DNA of 64,000 bases from CAJFUR01 sp904420575 (GCA_965119745.1 OZ221973.1:1736001-1800000), one strand, 5' to 3'. Counted from the stretch's first letter, positions 47,250-56,780 are shown. Notes: a model not told the origin generated them from the letters alone. Program-made: numbers and translations.

Positions 47250-49796
47250 ATGCTGTTCAATTATCAGGAGTTCCTCGACGGCATCGACCGGAAGGCCTAC
47301 CACGAAGGGGAGTGGCAGTGGGAGGAGGACGGCTACACCGTCACCCGCACCTACACCTACTCCGCGCCCGGTTGCCACACGTCGTGCGGCGTGCTCATGT
47401 ACACGAAGGACGGCAAGCTGGAAAAGATAGAGGGCGACCCGCTGGACCCGTGCGCGAACGGCCGTTTGTGCATGCGCTGCCTGAACCTGGAAGAGGGCGT
47501 GAACTACGAAGACCGCCCCAAGTACCCGCTCAAGCGCGCAGGCAAGCGCGGCGAGAACAAGTGGGAGCGCATCACGTGGGACGAGGCGCTCGACACCATC
47601 GCCGACTGGATCCACACCAACATCGACGAAGCCGGCTTCGGCCGCGAGTCCATCTTCGTGAACCACGGCACCGGCCGCAACATCTCGTCCTGGGTGCCGT
47701 TTCTGGGCGGCGCCTGCCTGGGCACGCCGAACATCGGTGCCATCGGGTCGTCGGGCTATTCGTGCTACCTGCCGCGCACGTGCGGCACGGCCGCGAGCAT
47801 CGGCGACTTCCCCATCGTGGACGCCTCGGAAGGGCATGAGGACCGCTACGTCAACGGCGAATGGGTGCGCCCGGACGTCGTGGTGGTGTGGGGCTGCGAG
47901 CCGCTGAAGTCCAACGCCGACGGGTACCTGGGCCACTGGCTGGTGGCCTGCATGCAGCAGGGCACCGAGTTCGTGTGCATCGACCCGCAGCTCACGTGGA
48001 TCGCTGCCCACGCGATGTACTGGCTGCCGCTGCGTCCGGCCACCGACATGGCCGTGGCGCTTTCCTGGCTCAACGTCATCACGCAGGAAGATTTGCACGA
48101 CGCCGACTTCGTGGACAAGTGGTGCGCCTACTACGACGACCTGAAGGACTACGTGGCGCAGTTCACGCCCGAATGGGCGTCCGAGGTGACCGGGCTCGAC
48201 CCCGACCTCATCCGCGAGTCCGCACGCTTCTACGCCAAGGCCGAGCGCGGCGCCATCCAGTGGGGCCTGGCCTTCGACACGCAGAACGACTCCATCCAGC
48301 TGTGCCAGACGGTGAGCGACATCATGAGCGTGTGCGGCAACATCGACAAGCCGGGCACGAACCTGCTGGTGCGCAACGGCTTCGACATCAATCCCGGCTA
48401 CGCCACGGCCCAGCTGTACTGCCCGCCGGAGACGTTCGCCAAGAAGCTCACGGTGGACGTGGTGCATCCCGGCTACGTGCACTTCATCGGCATGGCCGAC
48501 TGCGACGCCGTGAACCAGGCCTTCGAGACGGGCAAGCCCTATCCCATGAAGATGTTCTGGTCGCAGGGCGCCAACGCCATCACCTGCACGGGCAACGCCG
48601 CGCCGCGCATCTACCAGATGCTGGAGAACGTGGAGTTCTGCGTGGTGGCCGACCCGTACCTCACGCCCACGGCCGTCGCCTTCGCCGACATCTTCCTGCC
48701 CCTGAAGACCACCGCCGAGCGCGACTCCATGCGCGTGTGGTGGACGCCGCTGCGCGCCATGAAGTCGGTCAGCCAGTGGTACGAGGCGAAGTCCGACGAA
48801 GAGCTCATCGTGGCTCTGGGCAACAAGATGAACCCCGACCTGTTCCAGAAGCGCTGGCCCACGTTGGAAGCCCTGCTGCAGGACTACCTGGACACCGGCT
48901 TCAACATCTACGACCCCGAGACGGGCAAGAGCTACAAGAGCGCCGGCCGCTCCAAGGCGGGCATGGTGGAGATCGAGGACGCCCACACCGAGTACTGGAA
49001 GAAGCACCACGAAGACGGCGATTGCAGCTTCGACGCGCTGGTGCAGAAGGGCGGCTACGAATACGACGACTTCTGCGCCACCTACTACAAGTACGAGAAG
49101 GGGCTTCTGCGCCCCGACGGACAGGTGGGATTCTCCACGCCGTCGGGCCGCATCGAGCTGGTGCCCTACGCCACGTTCGGCGCCTGGGGCATCGACCCGT
49201 GGCCCAAGCACCACGAGTCCATCCATACCTACAAGTGGCTGCACGAGCCCGAGTTCCGCAAGGAGTACCCGTTCATCTGCGTGAACGGCTCGCGCTCCTA
49301 CGAGTTCTTCCATTCCGAGAACCGCCAGCAGAAGACCATGCGCGAATTCCACCCGTACCCCATCGTCAAGATCAACGACCAGGTGGCCGAAGCGTACGGC
49401 ATCAACGAGGGCGAGTGGGTGTGGCTGGAGAACACGGAAGGCCGCTGCCGCCAGAAGGCGCATTTGGACCCCACGGTGGACCCGAACTACGTGTACGCCG
49501 AGCACGGTTGGTGGTTCCCCGAAGAGGAGCCCGCGTTCCCGCACCTGTTCGGCATGTGGGACGTGAACATCAACAACCTCACGGCGTCCTACGAGACGGG
49601 CCCCGGCGGCATCGGCTGCCCGTTCAAGAGCGTCGTCTGCAAGATATACAAGGTCACGCCCGAAAACGCCGAGCCCACGCCGGGCCGGGTGGTCACGCAG
49701 CAGGGCGGCTTCCGCAACGACTACGTGGCGGGCGAGCCCTATTCCTACGGCCAGGACGTCACATGGCAAGAGCGCATGAAGAGGGGAGAGGCATAG
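47250..49796 (+). CDS. Molybdopterin oxidoreductase catalytic subunit
   Basis: 848 residues, tandem sister of 44110. FeS ligands CHTSC and LCMRC; GYSCYLPRTCG; VVWGCEPLKSNADGYLGHW; EHGWWFPEEE. Differences from the sister: RPATD instead of the otherwise conserved RPGTD, IGSSGYS instead of IGFSGYS before the CY motif, and WVRPDVVVVWG. AAAGAGGG lies 5 nt before the ATG. Its stop codon directly abuts the ATG of the 4Fe-4S gene. The changes lie near the cofactor/active-site region and may reflect a different substrate. Confidence 0.94.
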   Translation: MLFNYQEFLDGIDRKAYHEGEWQWEEDGYTVTRTYTYSAPGCHTSCGVLMYTKDGKLEKIEGDPLDPCANGRLCMRCLNLEEGVNYEDRPKYPLKRAGKRGENKWERITWDEALDTIADWIHTNIDEAGFGRESIFVNHGTGRNISSWVPFLGGACLGTPNIGAIGSSGYSCYLPRTCGTAASIGDFPIVDASEGHEDRYVNGEWVRPDVVVVWGCEPLKSNADGYLGHWLVACMQQGTEFVCIDPQLTWIAAHAMYWLPLRPATDMAVALSWLNVITQEDLHDADFVDKWCAYYDDLKDYVAQFTPEWASEVTGLDPDLIRESARFYAKAERGAIQWGLAFDTQNDSIQLCQTVSDIMSVCGNIDKPGTNLLVRNGFDINPGYATAQLYCPPETFAKKLTVDVVHPGYVHFIGMADCDAVNQAFETGKPYPMKMFWSQGANAITCTGNAAPRIYQMLENVEFCVVADPYLTPTAVAFADIFLPLKTTAERDSMRVWWTPLRAMKSVSQWYEAKSDEELIVALGNKMNPDLFQKRWPTLEALLQDYLDTGFNIYDPETGKSYKSAGRSKAGMVEIEDAHTEYWKKHHEDGDCSFDALVQKGGYEYDDFCATYYKYEKGLLRPDGQVGFSTPSGRIELVPYATFGAWGIDPWPKHHESIHTYKWLHEPEFRKEYPFICVNGSRSYEFFHSENRQQKTMREFHPYPIVKINDQVAEAYGINEGEWVWLENTEGRCRQKAHLDPTVDPNYVYAEHGWWFPEEEPAFPHLFGMWDVNINNLTASYETGPGGIGCPFKSVVCKIYKVTPENAEPTPGRVVTQQGGFRNDYVAGEPYSYGQDVTWQERMKRGEA

Positions 49797-50147
49797 ATGA
49801 AGGGCATTCTGGTCAACTACGAGTACTGCACGGGCTGCCACTCCTGCGAGGTGGCCTGCAAGAAGCACCTGGGCCTGCCGGCCGGCGAGTTCGGCATCAA
49901 GGTGGCCGAGATAGGCCCCTTCGAGTACGAGGGGGCGAAGAACAACAAGGACCGCTGGGAATGGACGTGGATGCCCGTCCTGACGAAGGCGTGCGATATG
50001 TGCGAGGACCGCGTGGCCAAGGGCAAGATGCCCATGTGCGTGCAGCACTGCCAGGCCTGGTGCCTGTACCACGGCGAGGTGGACGAGCTCGCCCGCAAGA
50101 TCGACGGCACGTCCAGGTGCGCTTTGCTGGTTCCGTCGGCGCGCTAG
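49797..50147 (+). CDS. 4Fe-4S dicluster electron transfer subunit
   Basis: 116 residues, almost the same as the protein from 46647 (identical DNA over the first 285 bases after the start codon, including synonymous sites). Ligands CTGCHSCEVAC and CDMCEDRVAKGKMPMCVQHC. It starts immediately after the catalytic stop; GAGGGGAGAG is the ribosome site. Partner of the 47250 enzyme. Confidence 0.94.
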   Translation: MKGILVNYEYCTGCHSCEVACKKHLGLPAGEFGIKVAEIGPFEYEGAKNNKDRWEWTWMPVLTKACDMCEDRVAKGKMPMCVQHCQAWCLYHGEVDELARKIDGTSRCALLVPSAR

Positions 50148-50170
50148 CTTTCGGCAACTAAAAAAGTCAG

Positions 50171-50224
50171 GGAAACGAGGTATGCGTCTTCGCAGGTCAA
50201 AGGCGTGGATAATACCTCGTTTCC
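50171..50224. promoter_or_regulatory. 13-bp inverted repeat flanking GATAAT
   Basis: GGAAACGAGGTAT (50171-50183) and ATACCTCGTTTCC (50212-50224) pair perfectly across 28 nt; GGATAATACC lies at the edge of the right arm. It could be a terminator for the upstream unit (24 nt after its stop) or an operator for the MFS gene at 50421. A smaller stem GTTCCC/GGGAAC lies at about 50284-50301. Confidence 0.5.
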
Positions 50225-50420
50225 TATGCCGTCGACGTATTTTGCACCTCATTTTCGAAGATAGGAAACCATGCCCCATGAAAGTTCCCGCGAATGGGAA
50301 CAGAATCCGGGCAACCCGCAGGAAGCGGGTGCGAAAAGGTGGGGACATGATCAAGGAGAGAGGGGGTCGACCGACATTTCTTGTGTCCGTCTCGCAATCA
50401 GTTAGGGAAAGGTAAAAGAA

Positions 50421-51767
50421 ATGGTTGAAGAAAAGAAGGGGTTCCATCGCGCCTGGCTCGTCTTCATCGGCGTCTGCATGATGATGGCCGGCGGCATGGG
50501 TCTGGTGCTCAACGTCATGGGCAACTACTTCGTGCCCATGGCCATGGCGTTCGGTCTGGTGAATCCCGAGACCGGGGGACCGGACGTCACGCAGGTGACG
50601 TTGCTCATGACCGTGTATTCGTACGTCATGCTTGTCTGGCTGCCGTTCTGCGGCCGTCTGTTCGACAAGGTTGACGCACGCATTCTGTTCGGCATCAGCG
50701 GCATCCTCATCGTCGTGGGCCTTTTGCTCATGACCGTGTGGACCGAAGTGTGGCAGATCTACATCTCCGGCGCCCTGTTCGGCCTGGCCGGCCCCGTTAT
50801 CTTCCTGGTGGGCCCCTCGGTGCTGATCAACAACTGGTTCGCGCCGAAGCAGGCCGGCAAGTTCCTGGGCATCGCCTCCGCGTTCACTGGCGTTGGCACG
50901 TTCGTGTGGTCGCCCGTGTTCACCGGCATCATCCAGTCGAGCGGGTACAAGACCGGCTTCATGGTAGAGGCCGTGGCGGTTGCCGTGCTCATTCTGATCC
51001 CGGCGTTCTTCTTCTTCCGCACGCGTCCCGAAGACGTGGGGTTGGCTCCCTATGGCATCGAGAAGGAGACGGCGGCCGGCGAAGAGCCTGCCAAGAAGAG
51101 CGGCGTGAGCGGCAAGTTCGCGCTCGGCACCATCGCGTTCTGGGCCATCCTCGTCGGCGCCGGCCTCATCTCGCTCGGCGGCGGTTACAAGTCCATGATG
51201 CCCACGGCCGTGCAGTCCGTCGGCGGTGCCGAGTTGGCCATGCTGGGCGCGACGATGATCTCCGCCGCCGCCGTCGGCAACATCCTGGGCAAGATCGCCT
51301 TGGGCGCACTAGCCGACAAGATCGGCATCCGCAACGCCATGGTGGGCTTCGCCGTCATCAGCATCGTCGGCTTCTTGCTCATGGTGATGTTCATGGGCGA
51401 CAACCAGATCCCCATGCTGGTGGCCGGCTTCTGCATCGGCACGGGCGACGCCATGATGTCGGTGGGCCTGCCGCTGGTCACGCGTGCCTGCTACGGTGAC
51501 CGCCGCTACGGCGAGATCTACTCCTACATGAACATGCCCATCGCCATCCTCGGCGGCCTGGGCGCCACGTTCGTGGCCCTGGTGGCCAGCATGACCGGCG
51601 GCTTCCAGACGGCCTATGGCTGCGGCATCGTGTTCATGATCATCGTGGCGGTGTGCATGGTGATCGCCGTCAACACGGCCAAGAAGTTCCGCGACCGCTG
51701 GACGTTCGAGGGCGAGCCCGACAAGTCCCACGCGATCGACGGAGAGCTCGAGAAGTCTCGCAGCTAG
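50421..51767 (+). CDS. MFS transporter (OxlT-like)
   Basis: 448 residues, twelve helices. Segments GGMGLVLNVMGNYFVPMAMA, FGLAGPVIFLVGPSVLINNW and GTGDAMMSVGLPLVTRACYG resemble oxalate:formate-type antiporters; the central loop (about 210-230) is Lys/Glu-rich. A ribosome site (GGAAAGG) lies about 7 nt before the ATG. It follows the 47250/49797 pair after a 273-nt control region and precedes another MFS gene by 236 nt. Carrier for one of the adjacent enzymes is likely. Confidence 0.85.
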   Translation: MVEEKKGFHRAWLVFIGVCMMMAGGMGLVLNVMGNYFVPMAMAFGLVNPETGGPDVTQVTLLMTVYSYVMLVWLPFCGRLFDKVDARILFGISGILIVVGLLLMTVWTEVWQIYISGALFGLAGPVIFLVGPSVLINNWFAPKQAGKFLGIASAFTGVGTFVWSPVFTGIIQSSGYKTGFMVEAVAVAVLILIPAFFFFRTRPEDVGLAPYGIEKETAAGEEPAKKSGVSGKFALGTIAFWAILVGAGLISLGGGYKSMMPTAVQSVGGAELAMLGATMISAAAVGNILGKIALGALADKIGIRNAMVGFAVISIVGFLLMVMFMGDNQIPMLVAGFCIGTGDAMMSVGLPLVTRACYGDRRYGEIYSYMNMPIAILGGLGATFVALVASMTGGFQTAYGCGIVFMIIVAVCMVIAVNTAKKFRDRWTFEGEPDKSHAIDGELEKSRS

Positions 51768-52003
51768 CCGGTGTCCGTGCGGCGCCCGTGCGGGCGCCGC
51801 ATGCGTTTTGAGGGGTCCGCCGGGCAGATGGGCGGCTCCCGCAGCGATGCCCCGCCGCGCCCGATGCGGGTGCGGCAGGGCATCGGCGACGGCAAGGGGA
51901 TTGACGCGAGGCCTTGCGCGCATCAGGGAGATTCCGACTCGTGCCGAACCGCTTGATCTATGTAGGATGCACATCCGCATCGCCCGATAGATAGGTGAAG
52001 ACT

Positions 52004-53359
52004 ATGCAAGCAACCAAACCCCGCATCCATTACGCCTGGTGGATACTTATAGGGTGCTGTTTCATGCAGGCGGGCGGCCTGGGCGCCGTGCTGGACGCGG
52101 CGGGCGTGTTCTTCGTGCCCGTCTGCGACGACTTGGGATTCTCGCGTTCCGAGATATCGCTCTACCTCACGTTCTACTTCATCGCCACCGTGTTTGCCAT
52201 GCCCATCGTGGGCAAGTGGATCACGAAGTACAACATCAACCGGCTGCTCTCGGTGTCCTTCGCCTTGGTGGTGGCCGCCGTGGCCGCCATGGGGCTCTAC
52301 TCCGAGCCCTGGCAATGGTGGATCTCCGGCGTGGTGTTCGGCCTGGCCGGCAGCTTCATCTTCGTGGTGCCCGCGCCCATCCTCATCGGCAACTGGTTCC
52401 ATACGCACAAGGGCCTGGCGCTCGGGGCGGCCATGTCGTTCTCGGGCATCGGCGGCGCCGTGCTCTCGCCGGTGTTCACGCTCTTCATCCAGGCGTTCGG
52501 CTGGCGCGAGGCCTACCTTCTGGCCGCCGTGGTCATGGCCGTGCTCGTGCTGCCGTGGACGCTCTTCGTGTTCAAGCTGCGTCCGGAGGACATCGGGTGG
52601 AAGCCCTATGGCTGGACGCAGGAGGACGAGCGGCAGGAACGCCTGCGCGAATCCGCGCATCGGGAGCTACCGGGCGTGCCCCTCTCGAAGGCGCTCAAGA
52701 CCGTGCCGTTCGTGTGCATGTTCCTGTTCGCGGGGCTGATCGCGTACTTCGCCGGCTTCAACTCGCATCTGCCAGGCTTCGCCCAGTCGGTGGGCTTCTC
52801 GGCCATGGTGGGCTCGTCGCTGCTCACGGCCGTCATGGTGGGCAACGTGGTGGAGAAGTTCGTCGTGGGCTGGCTCAACGACAAGATAGGCGTCCAGTTC
52901 ACGGTCAACATCCAGCTGGGCATGGTGGCACTCGGCTTTCTGGGCTTCATCTTCGCAGGCGACAACCTGGTGATGCTCTACGTCTCGGCGTTTCTGTTCG
53001 GCGCGCAGAACTCGCTCGTGTCGGTGTCCACGCCGCTGCTCATCCGGCAGATATTCGGCGAGCGCGACTTCCCGGCCATCTTCACGTACGCGCGCATCGG
53101 CACCGGGGTCATCGGCTGTTTGGGCCCGGTCACGGTCGCGGGCGTCTTCGACGTCACGGGCAGCTTCGTGCCCGCCTTCGCGCTGGGCATCGTCATCACG
53201 GCGCTGGGCTTTTTGTCCGTGCGCCTGGCGTACGCGTTCCGAAGCAGGCTGCACTGGATAGACGTGGAAGCTGCCGCCGAAGAAGGGGCGTCCAAGCTGC
53301 CGGCAGACGTGGCCGAAACTTCGAAAAACGACGAAAAAGACGAGATCAAGGCTATTTGA
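52004..53359 (+). CDS. MFS transporter (OxlT-like)
   Basis: 451 residues, twelve helices. Shares with 28195 the segments DLGFSRSEIS, LIGNWFHTHKGLALG-type helix 5, and FVVGWLNDKIGVQFT. The ATG at 52004 has AGGTGA just before it; a GTG at 51995 is the alternative. The charged C-terminus (EEGASKLPADVAETSKNDEK) is cytoplasmic. It precedes the 53511 molybdoenzyme by 151 nt and may serve it. Confidence 0.84.
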   Translation: MQATKPRIHYAWWILIGCCFMQAGGLGAVLDAAGVFFVPVCDDLGFSRSEISLYLTFYFIATVFAMPIVGKWITKYNINRLLSVSFALVVAAVAAMGLYSEPWQWWISGVVFGLAGSFIFVVPAPILIGNWFHTHKGLALGAAMSFSGIGGAVLSPVFTLFIQAFGWREAYLLAAVVMAVLVLPWTLFVFKLRPEDIGWKPYGWTQEDERQERLRESAHRELPGVPLSKALKTVPFVCMFLFAGLIAYFAGFNSHLPGFAQSVGFSAMVGSSLLTAVMVGNVVEKFVVGWLNDKIGVQFTVNIQLGMVALGFLGFIFAGDNLVMLYVSAFLFGAQNSLVSVSTPLLIRQIFGERDFPAIFTYARIGTGVIGCLGPVTVAGVFDVTGSFVPAFALGIVITALGFLSVRLAYAFRSRLHWIDVEAAAEEGASKLPADVAETSKNDEKDEIKAI

Positions 53360-53510
53360 AAGCAAGAATAATATGTGGGTGCTAATGCCGGGCGCATGCG
53401 CTTGGGACCATTTAAGCACTCGTGCTCCATGTGCCCGCGCGGCGTGCGGGCTAGAGTAGGGGCGGGTGCCGGGGTGTGGTGGCGCCCGAGACGAGAAAGG
53501 AAGGAGCGGT

Positions 53511-56078
53511 ATGGAATTCAAGAACGACCTTGGCAAGCCGTGGAGGTACGAGGAAGGCGACTTCACCGTCGTGCGCACCTCCATGTGGTCGCCGCCGGGC
53601 TGCCACCCGGTGGGCTGCGGCCTGAAGATCTACGTGAACAAGGACGGGGTCATCGACCACGTCGAGGGCGACGAGAACAACCCCATCACCAAGGGCCGCC
53701 TGTGCGCCCGGTGCATCGCGCTCAAGGACTACGTGTACAACCCGAGCCGCGTGATCTACCCCATGAAGCGCGACCCCCAGTTCCGCGGCCAGCATGACAA
53801 GTGGGAACGCATCACGTGGGACGAGGCGTTCGCCATCGTCAAGGAGAAGCGCGACTACTTCCGCGACACCTACGGCCCCGAATGCATGGCGGTGTTCTCC
53901 GGCACGGGCCGCTCGGGCGGCATCCTGGTGTCCGATATGGCGCAGGCCGTGCTGGGCACGCCGAACGCCTGCTACACGCAGTCGGGCTATGCCTGCTACC
54001 AGCCCCGCTCCATGTCCTGTTCGCACGTCCTGGGCGCCTACTATCCCGAGATGGACTATGCTGGCGGCCTGGAGGGCACCTACGACAACCCGGCGTACCA
54101 GGTGCCCGGCGTGATGGTCATGTGGGGCAAGATGCCGCTGGCTTCCAACGGCGACGGCCTGTGGGGACATGCGGTCATCGACCTCATGAAGCGCGGCGCG
54201 AAGCTCATTTCGGTGGATCCGCGCGTCAACTGGCTGGCCACGCGCGCCGAAGTGCATCTGCGCGTGCGTCCCGGCACCGACACCGCCATGGCCATGGCGT
54301 GGCTGTCCATCATCATCAACGAGGACCTGTACGACCACGACTTCGTGGAGAAGTGGACGTACGGCTTCGACGAGTTCGCCGCCCGCATCAACGACCCCGT
54401 GATGGGCATGACCCCCGAGCGTGCCGCCGAGATCTGCGACGTGCCGGTGGAGGACATCTACAAGGCCGCGCGCATGTACGCTAACGCCAAGCCGGCCTCC
54501 ATCGCCTGGGGCCTGGCCTTCGACCAGAACCAGAACGGCAACCAGGCCGCCCACTGCGTGCTGGCCCTCATGGCCATCACGGGCAACATCGATGTGCCCG
54601 GCGGCCAGATCGTGGCCGAGATCGACCCGGCTCCCGGCGTGGAGGACAAGCTTGCCGTCGAAGGCGAGAAGGTCGAGTTCGACCTCGACAAGGCCGACGA
54701 CAACTCCGCCGAGGACGCCGCACGCCCCACGCGCCGCATCGGTTGGGACAGCCTGCCCGAGGACCTGCGCGACAAGACCATCGGCTACAAGGAATACCCG
54801 CTGTACGTGGACAACATCCGCAACGCCCAGGCCGACATGATGTTCGACGCCATGACCAAGGGCGAGCCGTACAGGATCCGCATGGGCTGGATCCAGTCCA
54901 CCACGCTTCTGGCACCCACCTGCTGCGCCCAGCCGCATGGCTGGTACGAGGGCCTGAAGAACCTCGAATTCTGCATGGCGACCGACCTGTTCGTCACCCC
55001 GGCCATCGAGGCCGCGTGCGACCTGTTCCTGCCTCTGGCGTCCTGCGCCGAGAAGGACGACGTCGTGATGACCCACTACGGCGGATCGCCCGTGTTCTAC
55101 GGCGCCGTGAACAAGGCGGTGGACGTGGGCGAGGTCAAGGCCGACATGGATCTGATCATCGAACTGGGCGAATACCTCGGCCAGGACTGCCTGAAGGACG
55201 AGGACGGCAACCGCATGTTCAAGGACCTGGAAGACTTCCTGACCCAGCGCCGCACGTCCGGACCCATCAAGATGGACTTCGACAGCCTGCGTCACAAGGT
55301 GGGCTACCAGCGCGGCGTGAACTACCGCAAGTACGAGACGGGCAAGCTGCGCCCCGACCGTCACCCCGGCTTCCTCACGCCCACGGGCCGCGTGGAGCTG
55401 TGGTCCACGGCGTACGCGAACTACGGCGAGGACCCGCTGCCGTACTACCAGGAACCGGCGTTCAGCCCCGCGACCGATCCCGAGCTGAAGGACAAGTACC
55501 CCTTCATCCTGACCACGGGCGCCCGCAATTACGCCTCCTTCCATGCGGAACACCGCCAGATCCCGGTGCTGCGCGAGCTGCATCCCGACCCCATCATCGA
55601 GATCAACCCCGCCGACGCCGCCGAAGTGGGCGTGGCGCAAGGCCAGTGGGTCGAGATAAAGAACGACTTCGGTCGTGCGAAGTTCAAGGCCGTCGTCTCT
55701 CCCATCGTGAAGAAGGGCGTCGTGCAGACCGACCATGGCTGGTGGTTCCCCGAGCGCCAGGCCGACGACGACGCGCGCGACGAGGTCATCCCGGTGGGCG
55801 AGATCCTGGAAGACGGTCCCTTGGAGTTCGACGTCAACGGCACCCATATCCGCAACGGGTACGTGAAGACCGACCACGCCGACGAGAAGGGCCTGTACGG
55901 CCTGTGGCAGTCCAACGTGAACGACCTGGTGTCGAACCACTACAACTCGCGTCTCGGCTACGGCGGGCCCTACAAGTGCAACTGCTGCTCCATCACGCCG
56001 CTCCGGGAAAGCTACGACACCGACATGGCCTTAGTGGAAGAAATGTTCGAAGTCGGCTCCGCCAAGAAGGAGTGGTAA
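53511..56078 (+). CDS. Molybdopterin oxidoreductase with two insertions
   Basis: 855 residues, start MEFKNDLGKPWRYEEGDFTV shared with 56781. FeS ligands C31-x4-C36-x28-C65-x2-C68; FSGTGRSGGIL; GYACYQPRSMSC; VMWGKMPLASNGDGLWGHAV; RPGTD; WGLAFDQNQNGNQ. Extra segments: a Glu/Asp-rich stretch after GGQIVAEIDPAP (about 380-415), and an insertion inside the C-terminal domain after HGWWFPERQ (about 755-800). ATG with AAGGAG 7 nt before. The 4Fe-4S partner starts two bases after the stop. Substrate unknown. Confidence 0.94.
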   Translation: MEFKNDLGKPWRYEEGDFTVVRTSMWSPPGCHPVGCGLKIYVNKDGVIDHVEGDENNPITKGRLCARCIALKDYVYNPSRVIYPMKRDPQFRGQHDKWERITWDEAFAIVKEKRDYFRDTYGPECMAVFSGTGRSGGILVSDMAQAVLGTPNACYTQSGYACYQPRSMSCSHVLGAYYPEMDYAGGLEGTYDNPAYQVPGVMVMWGKMPLASNGDGLWGHAVIDLMKRGAKLISVDPRVNWLATRAEVHLRVRPGTDTAMAMAWLSIIINEDLYDHDFVEKWTYGFDEFAARINDPVMGMTPERAAEICDVPVEDIYKAARMYANAKPASIAWGLAFDQNQNGNQAAHCVLALMAITGNIDVPGGQIVAEIDPAPGVEDKLAVEGEKVEFDLDKADDNSAEDAARPTRRIGWDSLPEDLRDKTIGYKEYPLYVDNIRNAQADMMFDAMTKGEPYRIRMGWIQSTTLLAPTCCAQPHGWYEGLKNLEFCMATDLFVTPAIEAACDLFLPLASCAEKDDVVMTHYGGSPVFYGAVNKAVDVGEVKADMDLIIELGEYLGQDCLKDEDGNRMFKDLEDFLTQRRTSGPIKMDFDSLRHKVGYQRGVNYRKYETGKLRPDRHPGFLTPTGRVELWSTAYANYGEDPLPYYQEPAFSPATDPELKDKYPFILTTGARNYASFHAEHRQIPVLRELHPDPIIEINPADAAEVGVAQGQWVEIKNDFGRAKFKAVVSPIVKKGVVQTDHGWWFPERQADDDARDEVIPVGEILEDGPLEFDVNGTHIRNGYVKTDHADEKGLYGLWQSNVNDLVSNHYNSRLGYGGPYKCNCCSITPLRESYDTDMALVEEMFEVGSAKKEW

Positions 56079-56080
56079 GC

Positions 56081-56434
56081 ATGGCAGAATACGGACTTTT
56101 GATCGACTACGAGTACTGCACCGGCTGCGAGAGCTGCGTGGTGGCCTGCAAGGAAGAGCACGGGTTCCCGGTAGGCAAGTGGGGCATCCGCGTTTTGGAC
56201 GACGGCCCGTGGCAGAAGGACGATTCCGGCGAAGGCGGCAACTGCTTCAACTGGAACAAGATCCCCGTGCCCACCGATCTGTGCGACCTGTGCGCCGACC
56301 GTGTGGCTGCCGGCAAGGAGCCCACGTGCGTGCACCACTGCCAGGCGTTCTGCATGGAGTTCGGGACCATCGAGGAAATGGCCGCCAAGCTGGCAGCCAA
56401 GCCCAAGCAGGTGCTGTGGGCCCCCTGCGCGTAG
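56081..56434 (+). CDS. 4Fe-4S dicluster electron transfer subunit
   Basis: 117 residues: MAEYGLLIDYEYCTGCESC, then CDLCADRVAAGKEPTCVHHC. Same subtype as 1584 (KEEHG, GIRV-DDGPW, NWNK-P-PTDLCDLC) but without its long tail. AAGGAG at 56067-56072, inside the end of the catalytic gene, serves as ribosome site. It may also serve the enzyme at 56781, which has no partner gene of its own. Confidence 0.93.
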   Translation: MAEYGLLIDYEYCTGCESCVVACKEEHGFPVGKWGIRVLDDGPWQKDDSGEGGNCFNWNKIPVPTDLCDLCADRVAAGKEPTCVHHCQAFCMEFGTIEEMAAKLAAKPKQVLWAPCA

Positions 56435-56471
56435 GCGCGGCGGCCGTTTTGCAGGGCAAGGGAGGCCTTCC

Positions 56472-56663
56472 ATGTGCTATTGCTGCACGCTGTGCAACGA
56501 ATGCGGGCGCGCCGACGAGATGAAAAGCAAGCTGGGGAAGCGCGAGTGCTTCTCGTGCAAGGCCCTGATCTCCGACAACGAGCTGCGCATCTGCCCCAAC
56601 TGCGGCGCGCAGCTGCCCCCGCCGTTCCCTCCCATCCCGGGGAGCGCTCCTGCGGGGAAGTGA
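56472..56663 (+). CDS. Small MCY-type zinc-ribbon protein
   Basis: 63 residues: MCYCCTLCNECGRADEMKSK, then CFSC and CPNCG, then a short Pro-rich end (LPPPFPPIPGSAP). Same pattern as 2745 and 30101, and its Pro-rich end recalls the tails of the MCFRPA proteins. GGGCAAGGGAGG precedes the start. It lies 37 nt after the 4Fe-4S gene and is followed by a U-tract terminator and then the next molybdoenzyme. Confidence 0.75.
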   Translation: MCYCCTLCNECGRADEMKSKLGKRECFSCKALISDNELRICPNCGAQLPPPFPPIPGSAPAGK

Positions 56664-56678
56664 CGGGACTCCACTGTG

Positions 56679-56715
56679 CTGGGGGCCGTGCCGTGCGCAC
56701 GGTCCCCAGCTTTTT
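56679..56715 (+). terminator. Intrinsic terminator or attenuator before a molybdoenzyme
   Basis: CTGGGGGCCGTGC (56679-56691) pairs with GCACGGTCCCCAG (56697-56709), with one G-U type pair and a 5-nt loop, followed by CTTTTT. It is the clearest U-tract terminator in the window. Only 65 nt separate it from the ATG at 56781, with no obvious promoter between, so read-through (attenuation) may control that gene. Confidence 0.8.
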
Positions 56716-56780
56716 CCGGGGCCGGCGCGTGCAGGCGTGCCCGGCGGTGGCCTTGCAGGGACGAAGAGAGGAAGTGGGTC

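Noticed and set aside
46644..50447. A 1267-codon open frame on the minus strand
   Set aside because: It lies opposite two molybdoenzyme/4Fe-4S pairs; its product is Arg/Val/His-rich with no domain. High GC codon bias opens the antisense frame.
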